DNA of 64,000 nt from Anodontia alba (lineage: Eukaryota > Mollusca > Bivalvia > Lucinida > Lucinidae), in contig OZ024821.1 of assembly GCA_964016985.1 (NCBI GenBank), forward strand, positions 92,928,093 through 92,992,092, written 5' to 3'. Made by a program: the position numbers and the translations under genes. Every line of letters begins with the position of its first letter. The stretch's first letter is position 1. Of the stretch, positions 1-10,226 are shown one piece after another. The notes beneath the pieces are model-generated. The model saw only the letters and a list, made by a program, of their open reading frames with translations. It had not been told where the DNA came from and did not search any database.

Positions 1-105
1 GAGGACTAAGCCTGCCCAGTAAACGTGTGCTTAGGTAAACTGACACGCTTGACATGACCCCACTGGGTTGACAGGGCCGTAAAACCTCAACACAAACAAA
101 AAACT
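1..105 (+). mobile_element. 3' part of a tRNA-derived SINE
   Basis: The first hundred bases match, with substitutions, the reverse complement of about 28,760-28,855, which is the 3' half of the complete SINE at 28,753-29,059. Shared landmarks are GAGGACTAAG, GCCCARTAAACGTGTG and a tail reading GGTTGACNGGGCCGT. The tRNA-like head lies off the left edge of the window, so only the 3' part is seen. Confidence 0.75.
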
Positions 106-203
106 TTTGTATAGGCGAGCTAAAAATGTCTTGTCCGTAGATATGTATTGTTTGTAGACATTTCAAAGTAATGATTAGTCATATTATCATCATAATCGGA
201 TTT

Positions 204-458
204 TTATGAACGTGTAGATACAGGGGCAACGTCCATACCAGTTGACTCCCTTCCAGATAGCTGGTTTGCTGCACGCATGGCAGATCTCACATCATATCTC
301 CAGGTATGTCTATCATGAGGGTTGATGGCCGAGTGCTTCCACTCTCTGCAATCCCGCTCTGTCAGCTGTTTCCATGTCATATTGGGCCTCCCAGGCCCAC
401 GATTTCCATCAACTTGTATGTCAAAGGCTGTCTTGAGTACAGCATTAGAGCGTTCCAC
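204..458 (-). pseudogene. LINE ORF2 extreme C-terminus fragment
   Basis: Encodes the last part of the LINE protein: AVLKTAFDIQVDGNRGPGRP followed by a TWKQLTERDCREW-type motif. The same nucleotide sequence, minus its upstream part, recurs at 45,509-45,640. That fixes the 3' end of the element at about 198, next to an ATC-rich tail. Confidence 0.8.
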
Positions 459-487
459 ATGTCCATACCATCGGAGTCTGCTCTCCT

Positions 488-895
488 TCAGAATGGGTCC
501 AGATCCTCAATGCCAAGCCGCACAAGTAGCTCATTGGACCTGGTGGTGACAGTGTCGTGCGGTCTGACATTGCAGATCTGTCTGATCATTGCCCTGTCAT
601 TTCGCTGCAGACGCTGGAGGTTTGGCTTTGTCAATTGCCAAGTTTCGCTGGCATGGAGCATTGCGCTCCGCACACAAGAGCTATATTCACGGCCACGTGT
701 TTTGAAAGAGAGGTGGCGTGAAGAGAGAACTGGTATCAGATCCTTGAACTTCTTCCAGGCGGTTTTCTCACGTGTTGTGGTTGAAAGTTTACAGCCACCT
801 GCTGCTGAGAGCATGTCTCCTAGGTAGCAAAATGAAGCTACCACCTTAAGCTTGTCAGGTCCGACCTGGATTTCCTTCTGTGGTCTGCCATCCAA
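488..895 (-). pseudogene. LINE ORF2 C-terminal region fragment
   Basis: Continues the LINE polyprotein after the zinc-like cluster. SFCYLGDMLSAAGG, SSCVRSAMLHASETW and RNDRAMIRQICNV are the conserved C-terminal phrases of many marine-invertebrate LINE ORF2 proteins. The final segment, with GPGRPNMTWKQLTERDCREW, lies in a different frame at 204-458. No intact start or end is present. Confidence 0.85.
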
Positions 896-1313
896 GGGAC
901 GTGCAGTTCCCTGGCACCTTGAACATCTGTAGTCTTTTTTTCAAGTGCTTGAGCCCACTGCATTTCTTGTGCACGCAGTGCTTGCAGCCATTGCAGAAGA
1001 TGATGTTGCTGCCCACTCCAGTGCGACAGACGGCGCATGGAAACTCGCCTGAACTCTGCAGGAAGTCCAGTCCCGTACCGCAGATCATGATCTTTATCTT
1101 TCCTGCATTTACTCTCAGTCCTTTCTTCTTTATTGCTTCTTTCCATGTCAAGAGCCTCCTGACACATTCCTTAAGCGATTCAGCGATGATAACAAGATCA
1201 TCAGCATAGAGGTCTTCCCAGGGGACCCCAGAGCGGAACTCTCGTGATAAGGCTTCAAGCACAAAGATGAAGAGCAGTGGGCTGGCTGAGTACTGATCCT
1301 TGGTGAACACCAA
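855..1313 (-). pseudogene. LINE reverse transcriptase, YADD and Cys/His cluster fragment
   Basis: Begins around SPLLFIFVLEAL, then LYADDLVIIAES with the two catalytic aspartates, then a thumb-like region. Next comes a compact Cys/His cluster with CAVC, CNGC and HKKC pairs, spaced like a small zinc-binding fold (PHD- or ribbon-like). After this the frame is lost near 890 and resumes in the 488-895 fragment. A zinc-binding module inside a LINE ORF2 is not unusual in itself, but its place directly behind the RT is noteworthy. Confidence 0.85.
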
Positions 1314-1608
1314 CCTTCACTTCAAACTCTTCACTGTATCCCTCACCAACATGGACATGGCTTCGCGCATTTGCATACATCACCTGCACCAGTCGCACAG
1401 TGCACTCTTCCACACCAAGATTTCTCAGCGCCCACCAGATGACCTTCCGAGGAACTCGATCAAACGCCTTCTCCAGGTCTACGAAAGCCATGTAGAGTCT
1501 CTTGTTGGCAACTAGATACTTCTCTTGCAGCTGCCTGACAACAAAGATTGCGTCTGTAGTACCACTGCGTGGGACGAAGCTAAACTGGGAATCACCGATT
1601 GACACCAA
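1255..1608 (-). pseudogene. LINE reverse transcriptase, palm motif A fragment
   Basis: Encodes the palm region with FVDLEKAFDRVPRK, where the first catalytic Asp of the RT sits, followed by GVHQGSVLS, the conserved loop before the YADD motif. The frame is lost near 1,300, where GSVLSQP replaces the usual GSVLSPLLF. The SPLLF continuation is found in the next fragment in another frame, which marks a frameshift. Confidence 0.9.
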
Positions 1609-1999
1609 CTGTCTGATGAGGCCGTCTACAATCCTCTCGTATCATGTCCACCACTATGCCTGATGGGCCCGGTGCTTTGCCAGCCTTCGTCTGTGAGATA
1701 GCCTTCTTGACCATATCAGTGGCGAATGGGATGGGTAGGCCTTCCACTGGTGGTTGATAAGACAGGCGGTCTGGGTCCCAGTCAAACTCAACGTTGAAAA
1801 GCCTTTGGTAGTGCTCTAGCCAGGCCTTCTGTTTTGAGTCTTCGCTCATTGACATCTCTCCTGCATCATTCTTCACAGGTTTGTCACCAACAACATCAGT
1901 GTTCTCTCTTCTAAACTGATTAGCAAGGCGGTAGACTTCTCGTAGACGTTCTTGTCGGCTTCTTGACAAGCATGATGCACTGCATGTCTGGCATTTCAT
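1592..1999 (-). pseudogene. LINE reverse transcriptase, N-terminal RT fragment
   Basis: This open stretch encodes the fingers region of the LINE reverse transcriptase. It contains the phrase FNVEFDWDPDRLSYQPP followed by KAGKAPGPSG, a typical non-LTR RT motif before the palm. It is out of frame with the next fragment (1,255-1,608), so the copy is inactive. It belongs to the decayed LINE at 198-2,521. Confidence 0.88.
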
Positions 2000-2539
2000 T
2001 TGGCTGCATCGTATGATGCCCTAGTGCCTTTACCAAACTTTCAGGCCTTGAAAGCTTTCCGCTTGGCAGCAATGGCCTTTTCCACGTGTTCATTCCAACA
2101 CCAGGTTTCACGACGCCAACGGTGTGGCCGAGTTGTGCCACACACCTCCTTAGTTGTCTTGAGCAGTCCAGCCTTGATGTTGTTCCAGATATCCTCAGTG
2201 GCCCCATCCGCTACACCTGCAGATGTGCTCACATGCTAGTTGAAGACCTCCTGGAAATGATTGCTTGTCTGAGGGTCTTTCAGATTCCACACTTTAAGGT
2301 GAGGGGTGAACTTGCGCTTGGATTTTGGTGGCACATCAGTCCTCATGTCGCTACAAGAAGCTGATGTTGAGAGATACTTCCTCGCCAGGGATCACTTTTT
2401 CATCTGTCACAAGTTTTGCGCATGGTCCTACGGAACAGGATGAAGTCTATCTGCGTGGCTATGTTCCCAACTTGCACGTGATGAGATGGCTGTCACGTTT
2501 CTTAAAACATGTGTTCTCAAGAAGTAGATTAGTAAGAAA

Positions 2540-2905
2540 TAAAGTTGACCTTGAAATTTAGATCAAGGTCATAATAACTAAGCAACTCTTTAGCATGTAC
2601 CAGTGATAAAATAATGTAAGTTTGATTAAAAGCCACCCATCAGATCAGTAGATACCATGCAGACAAACCCTAAGTAACTTTAATTCAACAGCTTTAGTGT
2701 AGGTGTAGCTGTGACCTTGAAAACTAAACCAAGGTCACCTAACACTAATCAGCTCTTTATTCTGTCCCAATTATATTTTCATGAAAGTTGGTACGAATTC
2801 TTCCAGTAGTTTATGAGATACTATGCATATAAACTTAGTTTTAGTCCCAGTGTGATATTGAAAATTAGGTAAAAGTCACCATAACCTTAAATCAGTTCTT
2901 CATCC
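2540..2905. repeat. Degenerate tandem repeat, monomer about 165 bp
   Basis: Two to three poor copies of a unit built on GACCTTGAAA...AAGGTCAC followed by an AATCAGTTCTT-like block. Decay is too great for exact limits. The AAGGTCA motif and monomer length resemble the better preserved arrays at 8.35-10.65 and 62.6-63.7 kb. Confidence 0.5.
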
Positions 2906-2927
2906 AGTCACAAGCAGATCCTGAGGT

Positions 2928-3092
2928 TGTAATCTGTAATCATGATTACTTGTAATCGATTACAATTTCTGAGTAATCGCAAAGTAATCAGTAATCATGA
3001 ATTTTCATGATTACAAGTAATCGTAATGTAATTGATTACATTGCAAAATGGCCTGTTATCATGATTATTTTGTGATTACTTTATGATTACAT
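2928..3092. repeat. Palindrome-rich GTAATC/GATTAC repeat
   Basis: GTAATC and GATTAC hexamers recur more than ten times, in both orientations, as overlapping palindromes such as GTAATCATGATTAC and GTAATCGATTAC. This kind of cluster is common in terminal or subterminal parts of some DNA transposons, but no matching second end was seen. Confidence 0.6.
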
Positions 3093-3707
3093 TTTGAAAC
3101 TGGCCGTGAAATATCCTAAATTGTGTTTTGTGAATAACTGAACAAAACTAATGTATCTTAAATTAATAATATACAGTTCTGTTACTATGTAACAGTTATA
3201 AAAGTAATGTATTGTTGCTAAGAAGCAAATTGTATTTCACTGCACAGTAGATAAAAGGAAAAATAAGCACCAATTTGTTTTTCATAAAGACAGAAAATGA
3301 AATAAACTTGTTTCTTTATCCCCAGCAAGACGATTAAATTGATACTCAATTAATCATTGAAAATGGATTGTAATTAACTTCTTTAGCTGTTTCCAAAATT
3401 TCAAAGATCTTATCATGCCAAATGATTGTTGTGCAAGCAGACCATTAATTTTGTTATTCACACATCAGTTTGTTTGTTTTGCTAAGCCCTGTCTTTGATA
3501 CTTATTTGTTTATTGTACCTGGATGGACTACCACATAAATGTGTAAAAAGTAAGGTGTCAATACCGTCTTTAATTAGAGAGAAAAATTGGTCTGAAATAT
3601 GCTGTTAATTCATTTTCAATGTATTCTATTTATCTTATATTCCTTAGAATTACTGCATAGCATTTAAAGTAAGTATCCCAACCCATCTGCGAAATAAGGG
3701 TCCATCA
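3093..3707. other. AT-rich intergenic stretch, nothing recognised
   Basis: No coding potential, RNA gene or repeat was recognised here. Reading frames are short and interrupted. Confidence 0.5.
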
Positions 3708-3812
3708 CAGCTAGCATTCTACGTAAATCTACATCGGGCCGTCATCGGCCCGTCAGCTACCCTGACGGGCCGATGACGGCCCGATATAGATTTACATAGA
3801 ATGCTGACTGGG
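3708..3812. mobile_element. Palindromic MITE, family B, copy 1
   Basis: An almost perfect hairpin of about 105 bp. Its arms contain ATTCTACGTAAATCTA, then GGGCCGTCATCGGCCCG; the centre is CAGCTACCCTG. Three further copies lie at 6,309, 26,664 and 41,232. The termini read CCCAGTCAGC/GCTAGCTGGG, and this copy is inverted relative to the others. It is too short to encode anything. Confidence 0.88.
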
Positions 3813-4025
3813 ATATGAGTGAGCCAACATATAAGAAAAGAGTTTTTAGTATAGCAGATTTATTATTCTTAAAATGCCCCTGCACAGTCACTCTAGCAGT
3901 GGGACTTATAGGAAAATGGACTCATAGAGATATAATTGCTCAGTTTCAGTTTTATTCAGACAAATGTGCTATAATAATTACGACTCAAAGCTGCATGAGA
4001 ATAGTCTTAGTTTTTTACAGACAAA

Positions 4026-4270
4026 TCGAGGGTTGAGCGCAAGACTGGCGTAAGTCAGATGGTTGTTTTTCCCCAAACCTAATCTCCTCATCATGAAGGC
4101 GTTATGAAGATTACAACATTTCTTTCTGTAAACAATGAAAATTTAGGTGCCATTGCTCGTATGAGCAATGGCACCTAAATTTGCATTGTTTACAAAGGGG
4201 TCCAAGTTGCCCCTAAACAAGGGTTTCAAAAATATGTTTGAGTTACCATAGTCTTGCGCTCAACCCTCGA
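4026..4270. mobile_element. MITE with perfect 21-bp terminal inverted repeats and internal hairpin
   Basis: The left end (TCGAGGGTTGAGCGCAAG...) at 4,026-4,046 is exactly repeated in reverse complement at 4,250-4,270. Inside, 4,128-4,192 is a second hairpin whose arms include AATTTAGGTGCCATTGCTC. At 245 bp it is a non-autonomous DNA transposon. The perfect ends suggest recent activity; no other copy is in this window. Confidence 0.88.
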
Positions 4271-4797
4271 AATGTGCTATGTTTATAACAATTCAAAACT
4301 CTGATCATTTCTGTAGTTACACAATGCCTGAAATGCATACATCACATTATAAGTCTGTGCAAAGAATATCCAAGTAAACCCCTTGCTTACATGTGTGAAA
4401 AGTTGGTTAAAAAAGGTCCATATAATTTCTTTTATTTCTGGTCCAATATAAAGCATCAAAAATGCATGTTTTGAGCAAAAGTAAGAAAAGTAACTTAAGA
4501 TCCATCTAAACTGTAATCTAGATAGCTGTTGCTATTTCACTGCAAAGGCATATCTGTAAGCTTGACTTACTTGAAATTTGTTCAATATTCGGAAGAAAAG
4601 AAATAAATAAGCTATCACTAGAATATGAAAAGTCAGTTTTTTAACTTTCATCTACAGTGCAGTGAAATATATAAGGAGAAGAACTAAATAAGTCATACTT
4701 TCGTTCTGATCCTATTTCTTATGTGCTACAATGTATACTGTTATGTAACATTTGGGAAAAATAAAATATGTTTAAAGCAAAAGCCAGTTTGTTTTTG

Positions 4798-4847
<50 letters not shown>

Positions 4848-5296
4848 ATTTTAGGACAGTGCTATTGATGAACTAAGTGGTGGCTTAATAATGTTTATGC
4901 TAATAGTGCTTCATTGTAATGTTTCCCTTCTTTAAATTTTAAAAACTGAGCAGAGCATGTATGCATAAAATTTTATCTGTGATTGCTATCAGTATGATTT
5001 CAAGTATCAATACACTATATAGACATAAATTTGAAGATAAGTATTAGTAATTTTGCAGATAAGGAATATTTATTAGTTTGACAGTTAGTATGACAGCTAC
5101 TTGATGAAATGAAAATTGTAAAACTTAAATCACTTGTTACCATAGCATGATTAGTGTTAAAGTCAAGGTTTGTATGACTGTGAGCAAACAATGAACACAG
5201 CTCCAGATGATATTTTTTTTTCATCATGAGTTATTTGTCCTTGAAAGTATATGATGTGGATTAGAGCTGCCTCCGTGAAGCCCTTCTAATGAGTAC
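4271..5296. other. Intergenic, only the GT microsatellite recognised
   Basis: Apart from the (GT)n tract, no gene, RNA or dispersed repeat was recognised. Open frames are short and lack any domain-like phrase. Confidence 0.5.
4800..4846. repeat. (GT)n microsatellite
   Basis: About 40 bases of uninterrupted TG dinucleotides followed by an imperfect TATGTGTG end. Confidence 0.97.
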
Positions 5297-5521
5297 TTTT
5301 GTCACCGGGGCACCCAACTGACATTGGATTACAGTTGGGCAAGGCCTGCTGTCCTTGCAGCAGGTAAGGGTAGAGGGAGAATGTTGTTATTTCTTCTGTT
5401 TTTTCACTTTCTTTCATTTCCTTTTTCTTCCCTGTCCCTCTCTCTTTTCTTACTTTTCCAGGGAGACAACACAAAATGACCCACAAGGGTTCACGTGTCG
5501 TTAAACCCCAACACATTCAAT
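5297..5521 (+). mobile_element. SINE-like dispersed repeat, copy 1
   Basis: Matches the copies at 33,550-33,797 and 41,969-42,218. It begins with TCACCGGGGC, has a small GGCCTGCTGTCCTTGCAGCA hairpin, a pyrimidine-rich middle (TTTC/TCCC blocks) and a conserved 3' part reading ACCCACAAGGGTT and CGTGTCGTTAAACCCCAAC. The 3' part resembles the tail of the tRNA-derived SINE at 28,753-29,059. No A or B box was found in the 5' part, so the class is tentative. Confidence 0.75.
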
Positions 5522-5646
5522 CTAATGAGTACCAAAAAGCAAATATTTTTGTGAAGAAATCAGGAAAATGTTATCTGGGTATTCCTGTTATCTGTAGGTA
5601 TGCAGAATGAGTCCTGAAATTGGATAATATAATACGACAACCCAAA

Positions 5647-5745
5647 TTTGACAAAGGTACGAGTTGACTAAGGTACGAGTTGACCAAAGTACGAGTAGAC
5701 CAAAAGCGGGTACGAATTGACTAAGGTACGAGTTGACCAGAAACC
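5647..5745 (+). repeat. Short minisatellite, 16-17 bp unit
   Basis: Five to six imperfect copies of a unit approximating GGTACGAGTTGACTAA are arranged head to tail. Variants include GTACGAGTAGACCAA and GTACGAATTGACTAA. Confidence 0.85.
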
Positions 5746-6308
5746 GCAAATTTGAATATCGCGGATGACAGATTTTAGATGATTCAGGCTCTGCTACAAC
5801 GATACAGAAGGATTGACATGGAAAAATCTAGTTACATGTCTTCTGTAAATTCTGTCAATTAAGTGGCATTTCTGAGACATGCTGCTATTATTTCCTGAAC
5901 GCAGCATTTCCACTGTCAGCTTTTTTTAGTTGTGATGGATGCTAGGATTTCCTTGTTCGATAGTGTGATAGCAATGATACCAGTAATACCTTTGACTGCT
6001 AAATATACAGTTCTCGCAACCATGAAAAATTCTTGGTTTGCTGCCACACACCGAACAATCAATTTAGAAATTCCGAAAAAAAAAATAAATAACAACTGCT
6101 GTTGCTTCTATTTTTGCATGTAGCAGTTTTGTTTAAAAATAAATGTAGTTTTTATATTGGGAACAAACAGAAAAAATATTGTCCTACCAACTAACAGAGT
6201 GTGAAAATTGTTGATACACATGGTGAAAACTGTTGATACACATGGTACAGGGAGATATACAGCAAATCAGTTTATTTTTAGGTTGGCCTAAGATGGTCTA
6301 AGGACACA

Positions 6309-6415
6309 CCCAGTCAGCATTCTAAGTAAATCTATATCAGGCCGTCATCGGCCCGTCAGGGTAGCTGACGGGCCGATGACGGCCCGATGTAGATTTACGT
6401 AGAATGCTAGCTGGG
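6309..6415. mobile_element. Palindromic MITE, family B, copy 2
   Basis: Complete 107-bp hairpin with termini CCCAGTCAGC and GCTAGCTGGG, in the opposite orientation to the copy at 3,708. The arms match over nearly 50 bp each with few mismatches. Confidence 0.9.
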
Positions 6416-6465
6416 CAGTCTCATCCACCTAAAATATTTCCGACAGAGGACTGCTGGTGAAAGCC

Positions 6466-6742
6466 CTTACGAAAACACGCCTATATTCAAATATATAGAA
6501 AATTTTACCTCCAAAAACTAATTTTTTTCAGGTAAAAACTCTGATATTTTTCATGTTTCTGCTTAAAACATAGATTGTGGGTACTCGTTAGAACCGCCTT
6601 GCCAAGGCGGTTCTAACGAGTACCCACAATCTATGTTTTTAGCAGACATAAGAAAAATATTGTATACCCCTGTAAACCCCAGTTTTACTATATAAAATGG
6701 GGTTTAAGGGGGTCAAAACTATATAGGCGTGTTTTCGTGATG
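6466..6742 (+). mobile_element. Hairpin MITE, family A, copy 1
   Basis: A 277-bp element with near-identical inverted ends (TTACGAAAACACGCCTAT and its complement). It carries two internal hairpins: a central stem built from GTGGGTACTCGTTAGAAC and its complement, and a shorter one built from TAAACCCCAGTTTTA and its complement. The tip of the central stem is CCTTGCCAAGG instead of the more frequent CCTCGGCGAGG. Confidence 0.92.
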
Positions 6743-6957
6743 TAAAAGAAATGATGCTTTTTAACTTCAGAAGATGCTTTTTAAACAACAAACTATATTT
6801 GAACAATGAACCATTTCATACAAAGCTGAGCACTTTCAATTCAATTACCATATTTACCTTAAGTATTGGGACGTCCATTCTTACCATGCTTGTCATAAAA
6901 TTTGGTGGAAGTCCAAGTTTTGATTGCCTGTTGGAGTGTAAAAAATATTGCTGGATG

Positions 6958-7030
6958 ATTAGCAAACATTGCAGACCCTGATCAGATGCCACATTCTGTG
7001 GCGTCTGATCTGGGTCTACACTGTTTGTTC
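6958..7030. repeat. Family C palindrome (GCAAACAGTG type)
   Basis: Arms TTGCAGACC...GATCAGATGCCAC and GTGGCGTCTGATCTGGGTCTACA face each other around a short loop. The same framework with a different stem tip occurs at 22,110, 31,737, 36,930, 37,485 and 46,660. Confidence 0.75.
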
Positions 7031-8349
7031 ACGTATGTCTGTTCTAAAACTTTAGGTTACTAAGGTAAGAGTAATGCTATCAATGTTCACTTTATTTCAG
7101 TCACAGCAGATTTTATCTATACAGTACATAAATGTGATTCAAACATATTAATCAGAATCTTTTTGAGGTAAAATTATGCATCGTGCTGTACTACTTGGAG
7201 GAAAAATAGTGGGAGGTAAAGACTTTCATCTTTGTTGGAACAAAAGTAAAATGTGCCATTGATTATTGTGGAGTTCAGAGAAAACTGCATATTGTCACTG
7301 TTGAAAGACTTGTTGCCTCTTTTCAAGTACGTGGGAGGAAACACGTGAGGCATGATCTCCCTGCTTAGAGCAACTAAAATTTCAGATGGTTTAACCTGAA
7401 TAGCAAGGATATTTGGAATGTTTGTAGCAGATGGATTCCTAATTAAAGCATTTGCTATTTGTTTCTGCTGTTGCTCAGTTTAAATAGTAGTTGACACTTT
7501 GACGATTTTTATGGCCAGTTATTTGCACAGTACAGTTAGCTTGCAAGTCTGTATCATTGCTCTTTTGGACAAGGTACTTCCTGACGCTATGATTGGTTAA
7601 TTTTCTTCCGTCATTGATTAGAAGGAATTTCCATGTGTTATTCTTAACTTCATAGAAGTGATTTTCCCCATTAGGACAAGGGTTCATGTTTAAGTTTACA
7701 TTGGGATAAGGGGTCAGTGTCTATGTTTACATTGATATATATGTCCACGTTTCTCTTGGAGGTCATAATTTCATAATTTGGGCACCTTTTTTATTTTAAG
7801 AAGTTAAAATTTGGGGTGCTTCTTACCCAGACCGTCATCACAACTGGGAAAGATACTTGCTAACCGTTCACATGTAATCGCATCCTTTTGTACCCAGTTG
7901 GACTTGTACCTAAGTAGCAGAGGTGTGCAGCCAGCTGACTGAGTTATATTGGTACTTGTGTCAAGATAGCTGAGACACCAGCACAATCTGAGACCACAAT
8001 TCATCCATACTCTATCATTTTCTTCGCACCCTTTCCATAATACATATGAGAAAAGTATACTTATCACATAGGCAACCAGCAAAGGCCCAGGCAAGCGTAC
8101 ACAATCTCACACGAGCCTTTACAATTTGGTTTGCAAGGCAAAGTCAGCGGACTTTTGGTATAACGTTGTCTGAACAAGAGCTGTCGTATGACAGCGTAGC
8201 TCGCCTGTCTGCGTCTTGTCTACCTGTTTTCACATTAATAAGTCAAAATGTATATTTAGTATTTTTATATTATTCTATTCCAAATACAATAAGTCTTGTG
8301 AGTCAGATATAAATCACACATCCCTCTATAAATTTTAATGCAAAGTTAT
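7031..8349. other. Intergenic, nothing recognised
   Basis: No exon, RNA gene or repeat was recognised. Open frames at 7,475-7,687 and 7,804-8,094 have no domain-like content and no splice context. Confidence 0.5.
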
Positions 8350-9517
8350 GTGTTACATGGAACACTGACCTAGATATATTTTGCGGTTGATCATCGCATC
8401 ACAAGGAACTAATGTTCCTGGTATGAAATTTCTCCATCAAATAGTCTTCCAGTCATTAGGCAAAATCATTGAAATAAAGGTCACACTGAGTTACACTGTC
8501 CTAGATATATTTTATGTCAATCAACGGGTCACATGTAAGTTAAAATCTAGGTACGACATTTCTTTATCGAATAGTCTTCGAGATATAAGGTAAAATCACT
8601 GGACTGTTAAATTTAGGTCAAAATGACCTATATATAATAATTATTTAGGTTACTCTTAATGTCACATGGAACTAATATTCATGGTATGGTATTTCTCCAT
8701 CAAATAGTCTTCAAAATATAAGAAAAAATCACTGGACCATGAAATAGAGGTCACACTGACGTGCAAATATTTTGAGGTCAGCCTTCGTGCCACATGGAAC
8801 TAATATCCAAGGTATGACATTTCTCTTATCAAATAGTCATTGAGATATAAGACAAAATCACTGGACCATGAAATATAGGTCACATTGACCTACATGTATA
8901 TTGAAGTCACCCTTCGTGTGACATGGAACTAATATCCAAGGTATGACGTCTCTCTATCAAATAGTCTTCGAGATATAAGGCATATTCACTGGACCATGAA
9001 ATATAGATCAAATTGACCTAAATATACTTTGAGGTCCCTCTTCGTGTCACATGGAACTAATATCCAAGGTATGACATTGCTCTATCAAATAGTCTTTGAG
9101 ATATAAGGCATATTTACTGGACCATGAAATATAGGTCAAATTGACCTACATGTACTTTGAGGTCACTCGTAGTGTCACATGAAACTCATATTCAAGGTAT
9201 GATATTTCTCTATCAAAAGGTCTTCGAGATATGAGGCATAATCACATGACCGTAAAATATAGGTCACACTGACCTAATTATATATTGAGATCACTCTTCG
9301 TGTCACACGAAACTAATATCAAAAGTATGGCATTTCTCCATCAAATAAGCATCGAGCTATAAGGCGTAATCACTTGACCATATAATATGGGTCACATTGA
9401 CCTTCATGTATATTGAGGTCACTCTTCGAGTCTCATGGAATTAATATCTAAGGTATGACATTTCTCTATCAAATAGTCTTCGAGTTATAAGGCATAATAA
9501 CTGGTCCACGAAATATA

Positions 9518-10226
9518 CGGGGGCGAGTCAATAAAAAAAAACAGCCTAACTTATTTCTGGGTGAGATCGATCTCTTCTTTTTCGATGTAATTGCCCTCTA
9601 GAATAATGCACTTGGACCAACGGTGTTCCAGTGCCATTAGCCCAGAACTGAAGAAGCCAGGGTCCTTGTCTCTGACCCACTCCTCAACTGGCGCCACAAC
9701 TTCTTCGTTGGACCGGAAATGCCGTCCACGGATATCCTTTTTCAAGTTTGGGAATATGAAATAGTCACAAGGAGCTAAGTCCGGAGAATAGGCGGGGTGC
9801 GGTATTAGCTCGTACCCATTCCGCTCAACAGCATCTATTGCAATTTTGCAAGTGTGGACTCTCGCATTGTCCTGCTGGAGCAGAATCCCTTTGGAAAGTT
9901 TACCTAGGCGTTTTTCACGGATCACAATTCTCAGTTAGTCGATCAAATTTGCATAATACGCACCTGTTATTGTACTTTTCCTTGCCTGAAAGTCCAACAT
10001 AATAACGCCTTGTGCATCCAAAAATACAGTTGCCATCACCTGGCCAGCAGAGGGTTGCGTTTTGAACTTCAATATGTTTGACATTCAATATCTTATGAGT
10101 GAATGACACGATAAGGGTGCAATTTTGCCCTCAGGCCTAAAACATGTATTAAAACAAGCATGAAAAACTTGGGTGTTTCGGTCAGTTGGAAATGGGATAG
10201 GCTGGGTACTGATTGACTTGCCCTCG
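9518..10226 (-). mobile_element. Internally deleted mariner-like transposon
   Basis: The inverted ends CGGGGGCGAGTCAATAAA (9,518-9,535) and CTGATTGACTTGCCCTCG (10,209-10,226) match at about 14 of 18 positions. The insertion sits at a TA in the tandem monomer (GAAATATA/GGTCAC); the right-hand TA has decayed to AA. At 709 bp the element is about half the usual 1.3 kb, and the helix-turn-helix N-terminus is gone. It is younger than the array it interrupts. Confidence 0.88.
9551..10109 (-). pseudogene. Mariner transposase, C-terminal catalytic remnant
   Basis: On the minus strand the remnant begins with the first catalytic Asp region (VMATVFLDAQGVIMLDF near 10,040-9,990) and continues through GILLQQDNARVHT (second Asp, near 9,880). 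It ends with HPAYSPDLAPCDYFIFP (third Asp of a DD34D triad, near 9,780) and a typical C-terminus. At least one in-frame stop occurs near 9,940, where the frame is otherwise open on both sides. The family is that of SETMAR-like mariner transposases. Nothing suggests domestication. Confidence 0.9.

Larger units (their letters stand above)
198..2521 (-). mobile_element. 5'-truncated, decayed non-LTR retrotransposon (LINE)
   Basis: Read on the minus strand this is a LINE polyprotein broken by frameshifts and stops. In order it shows: the C-terminal end of an endonuclease (IDFILFRRTM near 2,445; IPGEE and SQHQLLV-like remnants near 2,385-2,350); a linker (2,232-2,041); the start of the reverse transcriptase (KAGKAPGPSG near 1,660); RT motif A, FVDLEKAFDRVPRK, with its Asp near 1,478; YADD near 1,205-1,197; a Cys/His cluster near 1,045-960; and a conserved C-terminal region with SFCYLGDML near 830. 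The 5' part, including most of the endonuclease, is missing, as expected from incomplete reverse transcription. The 3' end lies near 198. A short copy of the same 3' end is at 45,509-45,640. The clade is not assigned with confidence. Confidence 0.93.

Noticed and set aside
7804..8094. 96-codon minus-strand frame with a hydrophobic start
   Set aside because: No homology-like phrase, no neighbours, no splice or promoter context; consistent with chance.
9551..10109. Domesticated SETMAR-like host gene
   Set aside because: Half-length element with terminal repeats, a TA insertion site in a tandem array and an in-frame stop; no sign of host function.
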